In this document: one piece after another, positions 50,780 to 59,214 of the stretch | Position numbering within the stretch: position 1 is the first letter of the stretch | How the letters are laid out: each line of letters starts with the position of its first letter | Origin: UBA4660 sp034408895 | GTDB taxonomy: Bacteria; Bacteroidota; Bacteroidia; Flavobacteriales_D; Sanyastnellaceae | Length of the DNA: 64,000 nt | NCBI GenBank assembly: GCA_034408895.1 | Contig: JAWXCI010000051.1 | Location: 11,734-75,733 of the forward strand | Reading direction: 5' to 3' | The notes under the pieces: generated by a model | Seen by the model: the letters and a program-made list of their open reading frames with translations, nothing else | What the model was told of the DNA's origin: nothing | Database searches by the model: none | Program-made: the position numbers and the translations under genes

Positions 50780-51706
50780 GTGGCAGAACCTCAAAAGAAA
50801 TTCAAGGCGTGGATGAGTGCTATGCGGCTGCGTACGCTTCCGCTGGCGGCTTCTTGCGTACTGGTTGGAAGCGCTTTGGGTTGGAATACTTCCGCACAAC
50901 CTATACTCATTCTTCTTCTTGCTCTGTTCACTTCATGGCTATTGCAAATTCTGTCTAACCTGGCGAATGATTATGGAGACCACACTCATGGTGCCGACAA
51001 TGAAAATCGGGTAGGGCCAACACGAGCACTACAAAGCGGAGTCATTTCGAAATCGGAAATGTTTCGCGCAATCATCATTTGTGCATCACTGACATTTGTG
51101 AGTGGCATTGCATTACTCTGGTTCGCTATGGGGAAAGCAGGATTGTTTGCCGAAGCACTGGTGCTACTTGCCATTGGGGTGGCATCAATCACAGCGGCTA
51201 TCAAATACACATCAGGAAAAAACCCTTATGGATATCGTGGATTTGGCGACCTGTTTGTTTTCTTCTTTTTCGGGATTGTCGGAGTGTGCGGCTCCGCCTT
51301 TCTGCATGATACCCACTTTGATTGGCGATGGCTTCTGCCAGCAAGTTCAATTGGCCTGTTCGCAACTGCGGTTCTCAATCTTAACAACCTGCGCGATCAT
51401 GTAAATGACAGAGCAAGCGGCAAGAAAACTCTTGTAGTGATTATGGGTTTTAACCGTGCCAAGTGGTACCATTTATTTCTTATTTCGACAGGGTGGTTTT
51501 GCATCGCGGTTCTTTTTTCGTTGCAAGCTGAAACAAAATTCATTGGGTGGATTTTCATTCCATTAACTGTGATGCTCCTCAACATCCGGAATGTTTTTCG
51601 CTGTACCCAACCGGTAGCACTGGATCCCGAACTGAAGAAAATCGCACTCAGCACTTTCCTGTTTGCGTTGCTTTTTTTTCTTTCTGTAGGGCTTCGCATT
51701 TTTTAA
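50780..51706 (+). CDS. menA: MenA, 1,4-dihydroxy-2-naphthoate polyprenyltransferase
   Basis: A 308-residue UbiA-superfamily membrane enzyme adding the isoprenoid tail to DHNA. About eight transmembrane helices. The first Asp-rich motif is NLANDYGDHTHGADNENR and the second NNLRDHVNDRASGKKTL, both with the Asp/Asn needed for Mg-pyrophosphate. The start is a GTG at 50780. It is 107 bases after menB, the largest gap in the operon, so an internal promoter is possible. Confidence 0.92.
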   Translation: MAEPQKKFKAWMSAMRLRTLPLAASCVLVGSALGWNTSAQPILILLLALFTSWLLQILSNLANDYGDHTHGADNENRVGPTRALQSGVISKSEMFRAIIICASLTFVSGIALLWFAMGKAGLFAEALVLLAIGVASITAAIKYTSGKNPYGYRGFGDLFVFFFFGIVGVCGSAFLHDTHFDWRWLLPASSIGLFATAVLNLNNLRDHVNDRASGKKTLVVIMGFNRAKWYHLFLISTGWFCIAVLFSLQAETKFIGWIFIPLTVMLLNIRNVFRCTQPVALDPELKKIALSTFLFALLFFLSVGLRIF

Positions 51707-51771
51707 TGCGTCAACCATGTTTTTTCTAACTTCCTACTTTCACGCCCTGCACCTTATTGCCTTAAACCACC

Positions 51772-52830
51772 ATGTCCCGTTCCTCCCGCCTTTTCGGTAT
51801 TGATCTAGCTTATGTTATTGCCACACTGATGTGCGTTGCCATCAGTTATTTCTTCGTGGTGGGCGACCGACTTCACTTTCTCAACCATGTCCATTACTTT
51901 CCATTGGTTGACATTTTTCCCGCCTTGTTTTTCTTCCTCAATGGCATGACTATTACGTTATCCATGCGCGACAATCATACTTCACAGCGAAAGTTGATTG
52001 CCTTCAACACCAGGAAGGGAACCATATTGTTGCTGCTGGGATTGGCGTTTGCAACCTTATGGTCGCTCAATATCCTTGTAGTTTGCGGAGTGTTCTACAT
52101 ACTCGCATCTTACGTTGCTCGTTTCAATACTGTAATTCTGCGTGTATTCGTAGTGTTCTGTGCAGTGATGACCATTGTCCTAATCTCCTTTACCGAGGTG
52201 CACACGTCAGTTCGCTACCAGGGATTTAACCTCGAAGGCAGCGGCCTGTATGATCTAGCCTCTTTTTTTCTATTCAATGGATATTATTCAATTCTGCCTT
52301 GGATTGTTTTTTTCCTGGCTGGCATTCTTCACGGGAGGGGTCAAGTGCATGTGCGCGGTATGCTATCGCCTAACAATTTACTGGCGATGCTTTGGATTCT
52401 CATATCCTTTGTGGTGCAGTATTTCTGCCTTACGGTTTATCAGGATAAGGAAGAACTTTTTGCTGGTAAGTATTTTCCGCTACATGTAAAAGTCTTTATC
52501 CCTGCCTTCATTGTTATGGGTTTGGGAAGTTGCGTATTGCTTACCAATTCTTGCGTGTATCTGCTCCAAAAGTTGGAGAAGAATAGGTTCACGGTATGGA
52601 TACAAGAAATCTCTAGTCTTAAGTACAGCATCCTGCTCATCCACCTTGTTCTGGGTGTTATTGTGATAAAGGGATTCAACACCAACTTTCATTCGCGGTG
52701 GAGCATCACTGCTTATTCTATTGCTATGGTGGTGCTGGTGGTATTGCTTTGCCGGCTGTGGAAAAAAAGAGTCAATACACTGGGTCCGGCAGAATGGCTG
52801 ATGAAACGATTATCAGGTTCGCAGAGGTAG
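51772..52830 (+). CDS. Multi-pass membrane protein, acyltransferase-like (DUF1624/DUF418-like)
   Basis: A 352-residue protein with about ten transmembrane helices. The opening FGIDLAYVIATLMCVAISYF, then FPALFFFLNGMTITLSM and NTRKGTILLLLGLAFATLW, resembles the heparan-alpha-glucosaminide N-acetyltransferase/DUF1624 and DUF418 group, where the first helix normally has R-x-x-G-x-D followed by a conserved Arg. It stands between menA and menC, whose start lies 37 bases inside this gene, so it is co-translated with the menaquinone genes. No role in the pathway is known; it may modify a cell-envelope lipid or be a passenger. Confidence 0.7.
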   Translation: MSRSSRLFGIDLAYVIATLMCVAISYFFVVGDRLHFLNHVHYFPLVDIFPALFFFLNGMTITLSMRDNHTSQRKLIAFNTRKGTILLLLGLAFATLWSLNILVVCGVFYILASYVARFNTVILRVFVVFCAVMTIVLISFTEVHTSVRYQGFNLEGSGLYDLASFFLFNGYYSILPWIVFFLAGILHGRGQVHVRGMLSPNNLLAMLWILISFVVQYFCLTVYQDKEELFAGKYFPLHVKVFIPAFIVMGLGSCVLLTNSCVYLLQKLEKNRFTVWIQEISSLKYSILLIHLVLGVIVIKGFNTNFHSRWSITAYSIAMVVLVVLLCRLWKKRVNTLGPAEWLMKRLSGSQR

Positions 52831-53897
52831 TGCAACTGCGTTTTGTGCGCAGACGTTTTCAATTCCTGAAACCCGCAGTTACATCGCGTGATGTAATGAC
52901 AACACGGAACGCGTGGTACATTATTGCATCTGATAAAACCCAACCTGGCGTTTTCGGCATTGGAGAATGTGCTCCTATTGAAAACCTGAGCCGTGAACAT
53001 GAAGTTGATATGGACGCTGCACTTACTTCCTTGTGCGAACCAGCATCACGCGACCACTTTCTTCAATCTGCAATCCTCAACTTTCCTTCCATCCATATGG
53101 GGTTTGAAACGGCACTACTTGATCTGAATGGCGGAGGCACAGGAATTATTTTCCCATCAGCTTTTATCAAGGGTGAAGAACAAATTAAAATCAATGGTTT
53201 GATATGGATGGCTTCCAAAAAAGAGATGATAATGGAAGCGGAAGAAAAAATTGCAGCAGGCTTTCAATGCATCAAAATGAAAATTGGTTCAATTGATTGG
53301 AAGGACGAATTGGAAATTTTACAAACCATTCGGTCAATGGGTGGAAATGAAATTCAGTTGCGTGTAGATGCCAATGGCGCCTTCGAAAAAATTGAAGGAA
53401 CAAATTTCAAGTGGCAAAATGTGATTACAAAACTTGAATCGCTCTCTCGGTTCAACCTTCACTCCATTGAACAGCCTGTTTTTGATCTGGACGCACTGAC
53501 CGAATTGTGCAAGCTGAACATCATTCCTATTGCCTTAGACGAATCGCTGATTGAGCCAACGACAGCTTCAGCCAAAGAGAAATTGCTGGACGCGGTAAAT
53601 CCACACTACATCGTTTTGAAGCCCACGCTAATTGGCGGATTTCAGCGCAGCGAAGAATGGATTCGTTTGGCCAATGCCAGAAATATCGGGTGGTGGATTA
53701 CATCCGCATTAGAATCGAACATTGGGCTGAGTGCCATAGCGCAATGGGCTTCCATACTGGGCAGCCATGAATTCCAGGGGTTAGGAACGGGAAAACTTTT
53801 CACCAACAATATTCCCACATCGCTCTATGTAAAGGATGGTAAGCTTGGCTTTGATCCAGAACAAAAAATTGACACGTCCGCTATTTTGCTCGCATGA
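52794..53897 (+). CDS. menC: MenC, o-succinylbenzoate synthase
   Basis: A 367-residue enolase-superfamily dehydratase making o-succinylbenzoate. Catalytic Lys in CIKMKIGSIDW, metal ligands Asp in LRVDANGAF, Glu in SIEQPVFDL, Asp in ALDESLIE, and second Lys in IVLKPTLIGGF. The ATG at 52794 is chosen; an upstream in-frame ATG would give a 133-base overlap and no added homology. It overlaps the membrane protein gene by 37 bases and the next gene by four. Confidence 0.93.
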   Translation: MADETIIRFAEVVQLRFVRRRFQFLKPAVTSRDVMTTRNAWYIIASDKTQPGVFGIGECAPIENLSREHEVDMDAALTSLCEPASRDHFLQSAILNFPSIHMGFETALLDLNGGGTGIIFPSAFIKGEEQIKINGLIWMASKKEMIMEAEEKIAAGFQCIKMKIGSIDWKDELEILQTIRSMGGNEIQLRVDANGAFEKIEGTNFKWQNVITKLESLSRFNLHSIEQPVFDLDALTELCKLNIIPIALDESLIEPTTASAKEKLLDAVNPHYIVLKPTLIGGFQRSEEWIRLANARNIGWWITSALESNIGLSAIAQWASILGSHEFQGLGTGKLFTNNIPTSLYVKDGKLGFDPEQKIDTSAILLA

Positions 53898-54943
53898 AAA
53901 GTTTTTTCATCGGTGACCGCGAGTTCAACAAAACGGAACTCGAATTGTGGGCATGGAGCCGCCTGCGCGATGCACCGGGTTGGGAAAAAGCACACCTACT
54001 TTTTATTCTTCAATGGCTGGCACATGTAGACTTTGTTGTGGTACACACTTCCGGTTCCACCGGGGAACCAAAGCCAATAAAACTTTTGAAGAAACACATG
54101 GAGGCCAGTGCAAAACTTACGTCATCATATTTCCAACTGCCTGCCCAATCACGCGTATTGCTTTGCCTTCCATCTACAGGTATAGCAGGCAAAATGATGA
54201 TTGCGCGCAGCCTTGTCAACGGTTGGAAACTGTATTGGCAGCAACCCTCATCGCATCCGCAAATTGTACCGGGCAGCCACTACGACTTTGCTGCCCTCAC
54301 TCCCATGCAGGTGCAAAACCTGCTCACTGATTCCAGGGAAAAGTTTGAAGAAATAAAAACAGTCATAATTGGCGGAGCTGAAATTTCACCGGGTCTCGAA
54401 AAACAAATTGCAGAGTGTAGTAATTGCTGCACAGCCACATTTGCAATGACGGAAACCTGCACACATATAGCTGTCCGCGAGCTTAATGGCACCCATGCTT
54501 CGCAACACTATCATGCATTGCCTGGAGTGATTTTCCGCCAAGATGAACGCGGTTGCCTTTGTATAACCTCTGAATACTTGGGCAACATTGAAATTGTAAC
54601 CAATGATATAGTTCAGTTGAGCGGATCAACAGCTTTCCAGTTTGTGGGTAGATGGGACAATGTCATCAATTCAGGAGGAGTGAAATTATTTCCTGAAAAA
54701 ATGGAAGCAAAACTGAAATCAAGAATTGCCGAACCGCATTTCATTATAGGAAGAGACGATGTTTACTTCGGGAAAAAGGTGGTGCTCTACATTGAAGGTT
54801 GGCCATGGCCTGATGAAAAAGTTGAGCAGTTAAGGCAGGATATGAAAAACATATTACAACCCACGGAAGTGCCAAAGGAAATTGTATTTGCCTTGAAATT
54901 TGAACGAACACATGCTGGAAAAATCAAACGGAGGAACTACTGA
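53894..54943 (+). CDS. menE: MenE, o-succinylbenzoate--CoA ligase (short form)
   Basis: AMP-forming ligase of the ANL family, 349 residues, activating o-succinylbenzoate for MenB. P-loop VHTSGSTGEPKPIKLLKKH, the A5-like ATFAMTETCTHIAVREL, the hinge Asp in FVGRWDNVINSGGVKLFPEK, and the late catalytic Lys in HAGKIKRRNY. It lacks most of the N-terminal subdomain of classical MenE (about 450 residues or more), a shortened form seen in Bacteroidota. The ATGA overlap with menC and the TGAATG junction with the next gene show tight coupling. Confidence 0.9.
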   Translation: MKSFFIGDREFNKTELELWAWSRLRDAPGWEKAHLLFILQWLAHVDFVVVHTSGSTGEPKPIKLLKKHMEASAKLTSSYFQLPAQSRVLLCLPSTGIAGKMMIARSLVNGWKLYWQQPSSHPQIVPGSHYDFAALTPMQVQNLLTDSREKFEEIKTVIIGGAEISPGLEKQIAECSNCCTATFAMTETCTHIAVRELNGTHASQHYHALPGVIFRQDERGCLCITSEYLGNIEIVTNDIVQLSGSTAFQFVGRWDNVINSGGVKLFPEKMEAKLKSRIAEPHFIIGRDDVYFGKKVVLYIEGWPWPDEKVEQLRQDMKNILQPTEVPKEIVFALKFERTHAGKIKRRNY

Positions 54944-55537
54944 ATGAAAGAACTTGTTTTTGCATCGGCCAATAAACACAAGGTGGATGAAGTAGCAGCC
55001 AAACTGGGAGGACAAGTTCACTTACTTGGACTGACTGACATCGGCTGTACCGAAGAAATTCAGGAAACCGCTTCTACCCTTGAAGGAAATGCGCTGATCA
55101 AAGCTAGATTTGTTTTCGATCGCTTCAACAAAAAATGTTTTGCTGATGATACTGGGTTAGAAGTGGAAGTGCTAAACGGACAGCCCGGTGTTTTTTCAGC
55201 ACGGTATGCTGGAGATGCAAGAAGTTCAGAGGCGAACATTGAGAAATTATTTACTGAACTTCACTATGAAACAAATCGCAAAGCACAATTCAGAACGGTG
55301 ATTTGTCTCATCATTGCTGGGGAAGTGCATTTCTTTGAAGGAATTGTGAAAGGACACATTGCAAGAGAAAGAAGAGGCAACTCAGGCTTTGGATATGATC
55401 CTGTTTTTATTCCCGAAGGTTCATCCAGAAGTTTTGCGGAAATGAATCTTGAAGAGAAGAACATACTTAGTCATCGTGCGCTGGCCATTGGAAAGATGAA
55501 AAAGTTTCTATCGCACTCTCAACTAATGAATTCTTGA
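54944..55537 (+). CDS. rdgB: XTP/dITP diphosphatase (RdgB/HAM1 family)
   Basis: A 197-residue house-cleaning enzyme removing xanthosine and inosine triphosphates from the nucleotide pool. Motifs: LVFASANKHKVDEV, TLEGNALIKARF, the catalytic ADDTGLEVEVLNGQPGVFSA with RYAGD, and GNSGFGYDPVFIPEG plus the late LSHRALA. It begins directly after the menE stop and is the last gene of the men operon. Together with Maf at 33988 it is the second nucleotide-sanitising enzyme in the window. Confidence 0.95.
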   Translation: MKELVFASANKHKVDEVAAKLGGQVHLLGLTDIGCTEEIQETASTLEGNALIKARFVFDRFNKKCFADDTGLEVEVLNGQPGVFSARYAGDARSSEANIEKLFTELHYETNRKAQFRTVICLIIAGEVHFFEGIVKGHIARERRGNSGFGYDPVFIPEGSSRSFAEMNLEEKNILSHRALAIGKMKKFLSHSQLMNS

Positions 55538-55631
55538 AAAATTCCTGAAGTTCAAGGCCCACCGAAGCAAACACAGGAATAAATTCGCACTTTTCAATTT
55601 AGGCCGATTTCAAATTCAAGAAAACGCACTC

Positions 55632-56975
55632 ATGGGGAAAAAACTCTTACTGGAACACGACCACATCCCGGGAATAAATACACTCAGTGTCTATCGCCAA
55701 CATGGTGGCTACACTGCTTTGGAAAAAGCATTGAAGCAAATGACTCCAGAACAGATACTGGAAGAAGTGAAAGTGAGTGGCCTTCGCGGGCGCGGTGGAG
55801 CAGGATTTCCAACGGGACTGAAATGGAGTTTCCTTGCAAAGCCCGATGGCGTGCTGCGCTACCTCGTTTGCAATGCGGATGAATCGGAACCGGGAACTTT
55901 TAAAGACCGTTACCTGATGGAGCGCATTCCGCATCTGTTGATTGAAGGAATGATTGCCTCGAGTTTCGTGCTGGGTGCCAAAACATCTTACATATATATA
56001 AGAGGCGAATACTTTTATGTGGCGCGAATTGTTGAGCGCGCTCTTGCCGAATGTTATGAAGCAGGATTGCTCGGTAAAAACATTTTCAATTCCGGTTTCG
56101 ACCACGATTGTTACGTGCAGATTGGTGCAGGTGCTTACATCTGCGGTGAAGAAACTGCCTTGCTCGAATCGCTGGAAGGCAAACGCGGCAATCCGCGAAT
56201 CAAACCTCCCTTCCCTGCGGTGGCTGGTGTATGGGGATGTCCAACTGTGGTGAACAACGTGGAAACCATTGCTGCTGTGGTTCCTATTATCAAAGATGGT
56301 GGTGCTGCTTACGCAGCAATTGGAATTGGGAAAAGCACCGGAACAAAATTGATTTCTGCAAGCGGCCACATCAACAAACCGGGTGTCTATGAAATTGAAT
56401 TGGGTGTTCCTGTCGAAGAATTTATTTACAGCGATGAATGGTGCGGAGGAATACGCAACGGGAAAAAAATGAAAGCGGTGGTGGCCGGTGGTTCATCAGT
56501 TCCCATTCTTCCCACTGAGTTGATTCTGAAAACTGCCGCAGGCGAACCACGCTTGATGACTTATGAAAGCCTGGGCGATGGTGGTTTTGCAACCGGCACA
56601 ATGTTAGGTTCAGGTGGTTTCATTGTGATGGACGAAGACACAAGCATTGTAAAAAATCTCTGGAACTTCACGCGTTTTTATCATCATGAAAGTTGCGGAC
56701 AATGTTCGCCATGCAGAGAAGGAACAGGATGGATGGAAAAAATCCTGCATAGGATTCTTGACGGACACGGCACATTGAAAGATGTGGATTTGCTTTGGGA
56801 CATTCAGAGCAAAATCGAAGGCAAAACCATTTGTCCGCTGGGCGAAGCTGCCGCATGGCCTGTGGCCGCGGCCATCCGCCATTTCAGAAAAGAGTTTGAA
56901 GAATACGTAACACGACCATCTTCTATCAAAGATGTGAAGCATTATTATAGGTTAAACAATTTAATTGAAGTATAA
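55632..56975 (+). CDS. nuoF: NADH-quinone oxidoreductase subunit F
   Basis: A 447-residue NADH-binding subunit of complex I. FMN/NADH motifs GLRGRGGAGFPTGLKWSF (about residues 50-67), the acidic loop NADESEPGTFKDR, GAGAYICGEETALLESLEG, and the 4Fe-4S cluster ligands SCGQCSPCREGTGW (Cys354, 357, 360) with the fourth Cys near 401 in TICPLGEAAAW. It passes electrons from NADH to the Fe-S chain of NuoG. nuoE is not upstream; the preceding gene is rdgB. It is followed after one base by a zinc-ribbon gene and then nuoG. Confidence 0.95.
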   Translation: MGKKLLLEHDHIPGINTLSVYRQHGGYTALEKALKQMTPEQILEEVKVSGLRGRGGAGFPTGLKWSFLAKPDGVLRYLVCNADESEPGTFKDRYLMERIPHLLIEGMIASSFVLGAKTSYIYIRGEYFYVARIVERALAECYEAGLLGKNIFNSGFDHDCYVQIGAGAYICGEETALLESLEGKRGNPRIKPPFPAVAGVWGCPTVVNNVETIAAVVPIIKDGGAAYAAIGIGKSTGTKLISASGHINKPGVYEIELGVPVEEFIYSDEWCGGIRNGKKMKAVVAGGSSVPILPTELILKTAAGEPRLMTYESLGDGGFATGTMLGSGGFIVMDEDTSIVKNLWNFTRFYHHESCGQCSPCREGTGWMEKILHRILDGHGTLKDVDLLWDIQSKIEGKTICPLGEAAAWPVAAAIRHFRKEFEEYVTRPSSIKDVKHYYRLNNLIEV

Positions 56976-56976
56976 C

Positions 56977-57288
56977 ATGAACTGTCCCGTATGTAAAAAC
57001 ACCAGCCTCGTAATGAGCGACCGCTCAGGAGTTGAAATTGACTACTGCCCAAACTGTAGAGGAGTTTGGTTAGACCGTGGAGAACTCGATAAAATCATAG
57101 AGCGCTCCAGCAACCACTATGAAGGAAAACGCAATGATGAGCGTCCGCCTCAATCCGAAAGTGAAAAACGACATGACGACCGACCATCGTATTCCGATGA
57201 TGACAAACGCAACTACAGCGAACACGATAAAAACTATCCTGCGAAAAAGAAGAAAGGATTTTTTGGGGAAATGTTTGACTTTGATTAA
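56977..57288 (+). CDS. Zinc-ribbon (zf-TFIIB type) protein between nuoF and nuoG
   Basis: A 103-residue protein. The N-terminus is a two-Cys-pair zinc ribbon (MNCPVCK ... DYCPNCRGVWLDRGELDKI), the exact signature of the zf-TFIIB family. The rest is a highly charged, Lys/Asp/Ser/Arg-rich disordered linker ending in KKKGFFGEMFDF. The start at 56977 is one base after the nuoF stop, and nuoG starts nine bases after it, so it is translated within the complex I transcript. Such proteins are unassigned; a part in cluster assembly or complex I biogenesis is only an inference from position. Confidence 0.85.
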   Translation: MNCPVCKNTSLVMSDRSGVEIDYCPNCRGVWLDRGELDKIIERSSNHYEGKRNDERPPQSESEKRHDDRPSYSDDDKRNYSEHDKNYPAKKKKGFFGEMFDFD

Positions 57289-57297
57289 ACTGGAACA

Positions 57298-58314
57298 ATG
57301 GCCAAAATCACAATTGACGGAATAACAGCCGAAGTGCCCGATGGCACAACCATCCTAAACGCAGCGCGAATGATTGGCGGAGAAATAGTTCCGCCAGCGA
57401 TGTGTTATTACACCAAGTTGAAAACAAGCGGTGGCTATTGCCGCACGTGCATCGTGAACGTGACCAAAGGTTCCGACAAAGACCCGCGGCCCATGCCCAA
57501 GCCAGTGGCATCATGCCGCCAAACGGTAATGGACGGAATGGAAGTTCAGAACATCACTTCACCGGAATTACTCGAAGCGCGTGCAGGTGTTGTGGAGTTT
57601 CTTCTCATCAATCATCCGCTGGATTGCCCCATATGTGACCAGGCGGGAGAATGCGATTTGCAAAACCTCGCTTACGAAAATGGCAAGGAAGGAACACGTT
57701 ATGAATTTCCAAGAAGAGAGTTTGAAAAAATTGACATCGGTGACAAAGTGCAATTGCACATGACGCGCTGCATTCTCTGTTATCGCTGCGTAAAAGTTGC
57801 CGAGCAAATAACTGATGGGCGAGTGCACGGTGTAATCAATCGCGGTGATGTGAGTGAAATTTCCACGTACATAGAAAACGTAATTGAAAATGATTTTTCG
57901 GGAAACGTGATTGATGTTTGTCCCGTGGGTGCACTCACTGATAAAACCTTCCGTTTCAAACAACGCGTGTGGTACACCAATCCAATGGATGCTCATCGTG
58001 ATTGTCCGACTTGCGCTGGCAAAGTTCGTTTGTGGTACAAAGGGGAGGAAGTGCTTCGCGTCACAGGCCGCAAAGACACGTATGGAGAAGTGAACGAATG
58101 GATTTGCAACGAATGCCGTTTCGACAAAAAGAAAACCAGCGATTGGACAATTGAAGGCCCCGCCCATATCGAACGCGGTTCTGTTATTTCAGCCAACCAC
58201 TACGAAAGTCTGAAAGCGCTGAAGTCAACCATTGCGCGGCAGAAAAAATCGGCTGTTGATGGAAATAAGCGTTTGCTTGGGCATGGTGCGCTCGACCCGA
58301 ATAACGTGCATTGA
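57298..58314 (+). CDS. nuoG: NADH-quinone oxidoreductase subunit G, short form
   Basis: A 338-residue Fe-S subunit of complex I. 2Fe-2S ligands in the first 70 residues (PPAMCYYTKLKTSGGYCRTC and later SCRQ). The His/Cys cluster is HPLDCPICDQAGECDLQ. 4Fe-4S ligands are CILCYRCVKVAEQ with VCPVGALTD, and a further cluster region is DCPTCAGKVRLWY with WICNECRFDKK. The molybdopterin-oxidoreductase-like half found in E. coli NuoG (about 900 residues) is absent; this short form is common in Bacteroidota. No nuoH follows: the operon ends here. Confidence 0.93.
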   Translation: MAKITIDGITAEVPDGTTILNAARMIGGEIVPPAMCYYTKLKTSGGYCRTCIVNVTKGSDKDPRPMPKPVASCRQTVMDGMEVQNITSPELLEARAGVVEFLLINHPLDCPICDQAGECDLQNLAYENGKEGTRYEFPRREFEKIDIGDKVQLHMTRCILCYRCVKVAEQITDGRVHGVINRGDVSEISTYIENVIENDFSGNVIDVCPVGALTDKTFRFKQRVWYTNPMDAHRDCPTCAGKVRLWYKGEEVLRVTGRKDTYGEVNEWICNECRFDKKKTSDWTIEGPAHIERGSVISANHYESLKALKSTIARQKKSAVDGNKRLLGHGALDPNNVH

Positions 58315-58718
58315 TCTTTGCTGCCATGAGCGACCAAATTGCCACCCTTTAACCTCAAAAGGGAGATGCGTTCACTACATCATTACTCAGTGATTTCCAC
58401 CAATCTACCTGCTTACCCTTATTAGCCACTAAACCTTCATCAGTCACCTTTGCAGAGGAAACTTTCCAGGTCAAAAATCTAATCACGATATTTTGCACCC
58501 GGCTATCTCTCAAAAACATTCCATGAAAGAACTTTCTCATTGCTACAAAATTTTTTCATGTACTTCCTCTGCCCAGGCTGCCACTTGAGCCAGTTTCCAG
58601 CGGAGGATTGAGTCTTCGCATGTTTTCTTCGCTTCATTCAGCAATCAACAGAGTTGTGCCAGTTCACGGCATGTGGATTCTTTTCTGAGTAAGGGCAAGA
58701 GCATTCTTGGACATGCAA
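58315..58718. other. Intergenic region with possible gene remnants
   Basis: About 404 bases after nuoG. On the reverse strand two short protein-like stretches occur in different frames without good starts. One of about 33 codons near 58547-58645 is amphipathic and helical (LNEAKKTCEDSILRWKLAQ). The other, 58355-58540, ends KQVDWWKSLSNDVVNASPF. They could be remnants of decayed genes. I recognise no family, RNA or terminator here. Confidence 0.3.
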
Positions 58719-59126
58719 TTAAAGTTGATCCCAGTTCATCTGACCCATCATCACCGCACTTGCTTCTATCTCGACCAGCATTTCAGGGTCAATCAATTTT
58801 CTAACTTCAACCATGGTGGTTGCGGGTTTTATGTCGCGGAAATATTCACCGTGCACTTTTCCTATTTCTTCCCAACGTGAAATGTCAGTGGTAAAAATGC
58901 GTGTGCGAATTACATCGCGCATTGAAGCGCCTGCTTCTTCAATTGCCGCTTTTATTTTTTCGAGTATCAGGCGTGTTTGTCCAGCAGCATCGCCTTTGCA
59001 ATGCACTTCGTTATCCACCACCGCAGTGGTGCCCGCCACTTCTATCATGTTGCCTATGCACACTGCGCGTGAATAACCGACTAGGTTTTCCCACGGTGCA
59101 CCCGATGAGATATTTGTTCGTTTCAT
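58719..59126 (-). CDS. RidA family protein (YjgF/YER057c/UK114)
   Basis: A 135-residue RidA-fold protein. RidA enzymes hydrolyse reactive enamine/imine intermediates from PLP enzymes. Features: the N-terminal SSGAPWENLVGYSRAVCIGN, VAGTTA, the helix QTRLILEKIKAAIEEAGAS, RTRIFTTDISRWEE, and the C-terminal VEIEASAVM. The usual catalytic Arg is present in VIRTRIFTTD. The ATG at 59126 is preferred; the frame runs 30 codons upstream without resemblance to the family. A single gene, divergent from the symporter. Confidence 0.9.
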   Translation of the reverse strand: MKRTNISSGAPWENLVGYSRAVCIGNMIEVAGTTAVVDNEVHCKGDAAGQTRLILEKIKAAIEEAGASMRDVIRTRIFTTDISRWEEIGKVHGEYFRDIKPATTMVEVRKLIDPEMLVEIEASAVMMGQMNWDQL

Positions 59127-59214
59127 GGTATGAATATGTTGTTGAGAAAGAAAAGCGGTCGCAAGATGTGGTGAATGGCAATGCAACTTCATTTGCCGTG
59201 AATCTTTTTTGACC

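Noticed and set aside
55647..56369. Reverse-strand open frame of 240 codons inside nuoF
   Set aside because: Antisense to the FMN/NADH-binding core of nuoF; Cys/His/Phe-rich shadow translation.
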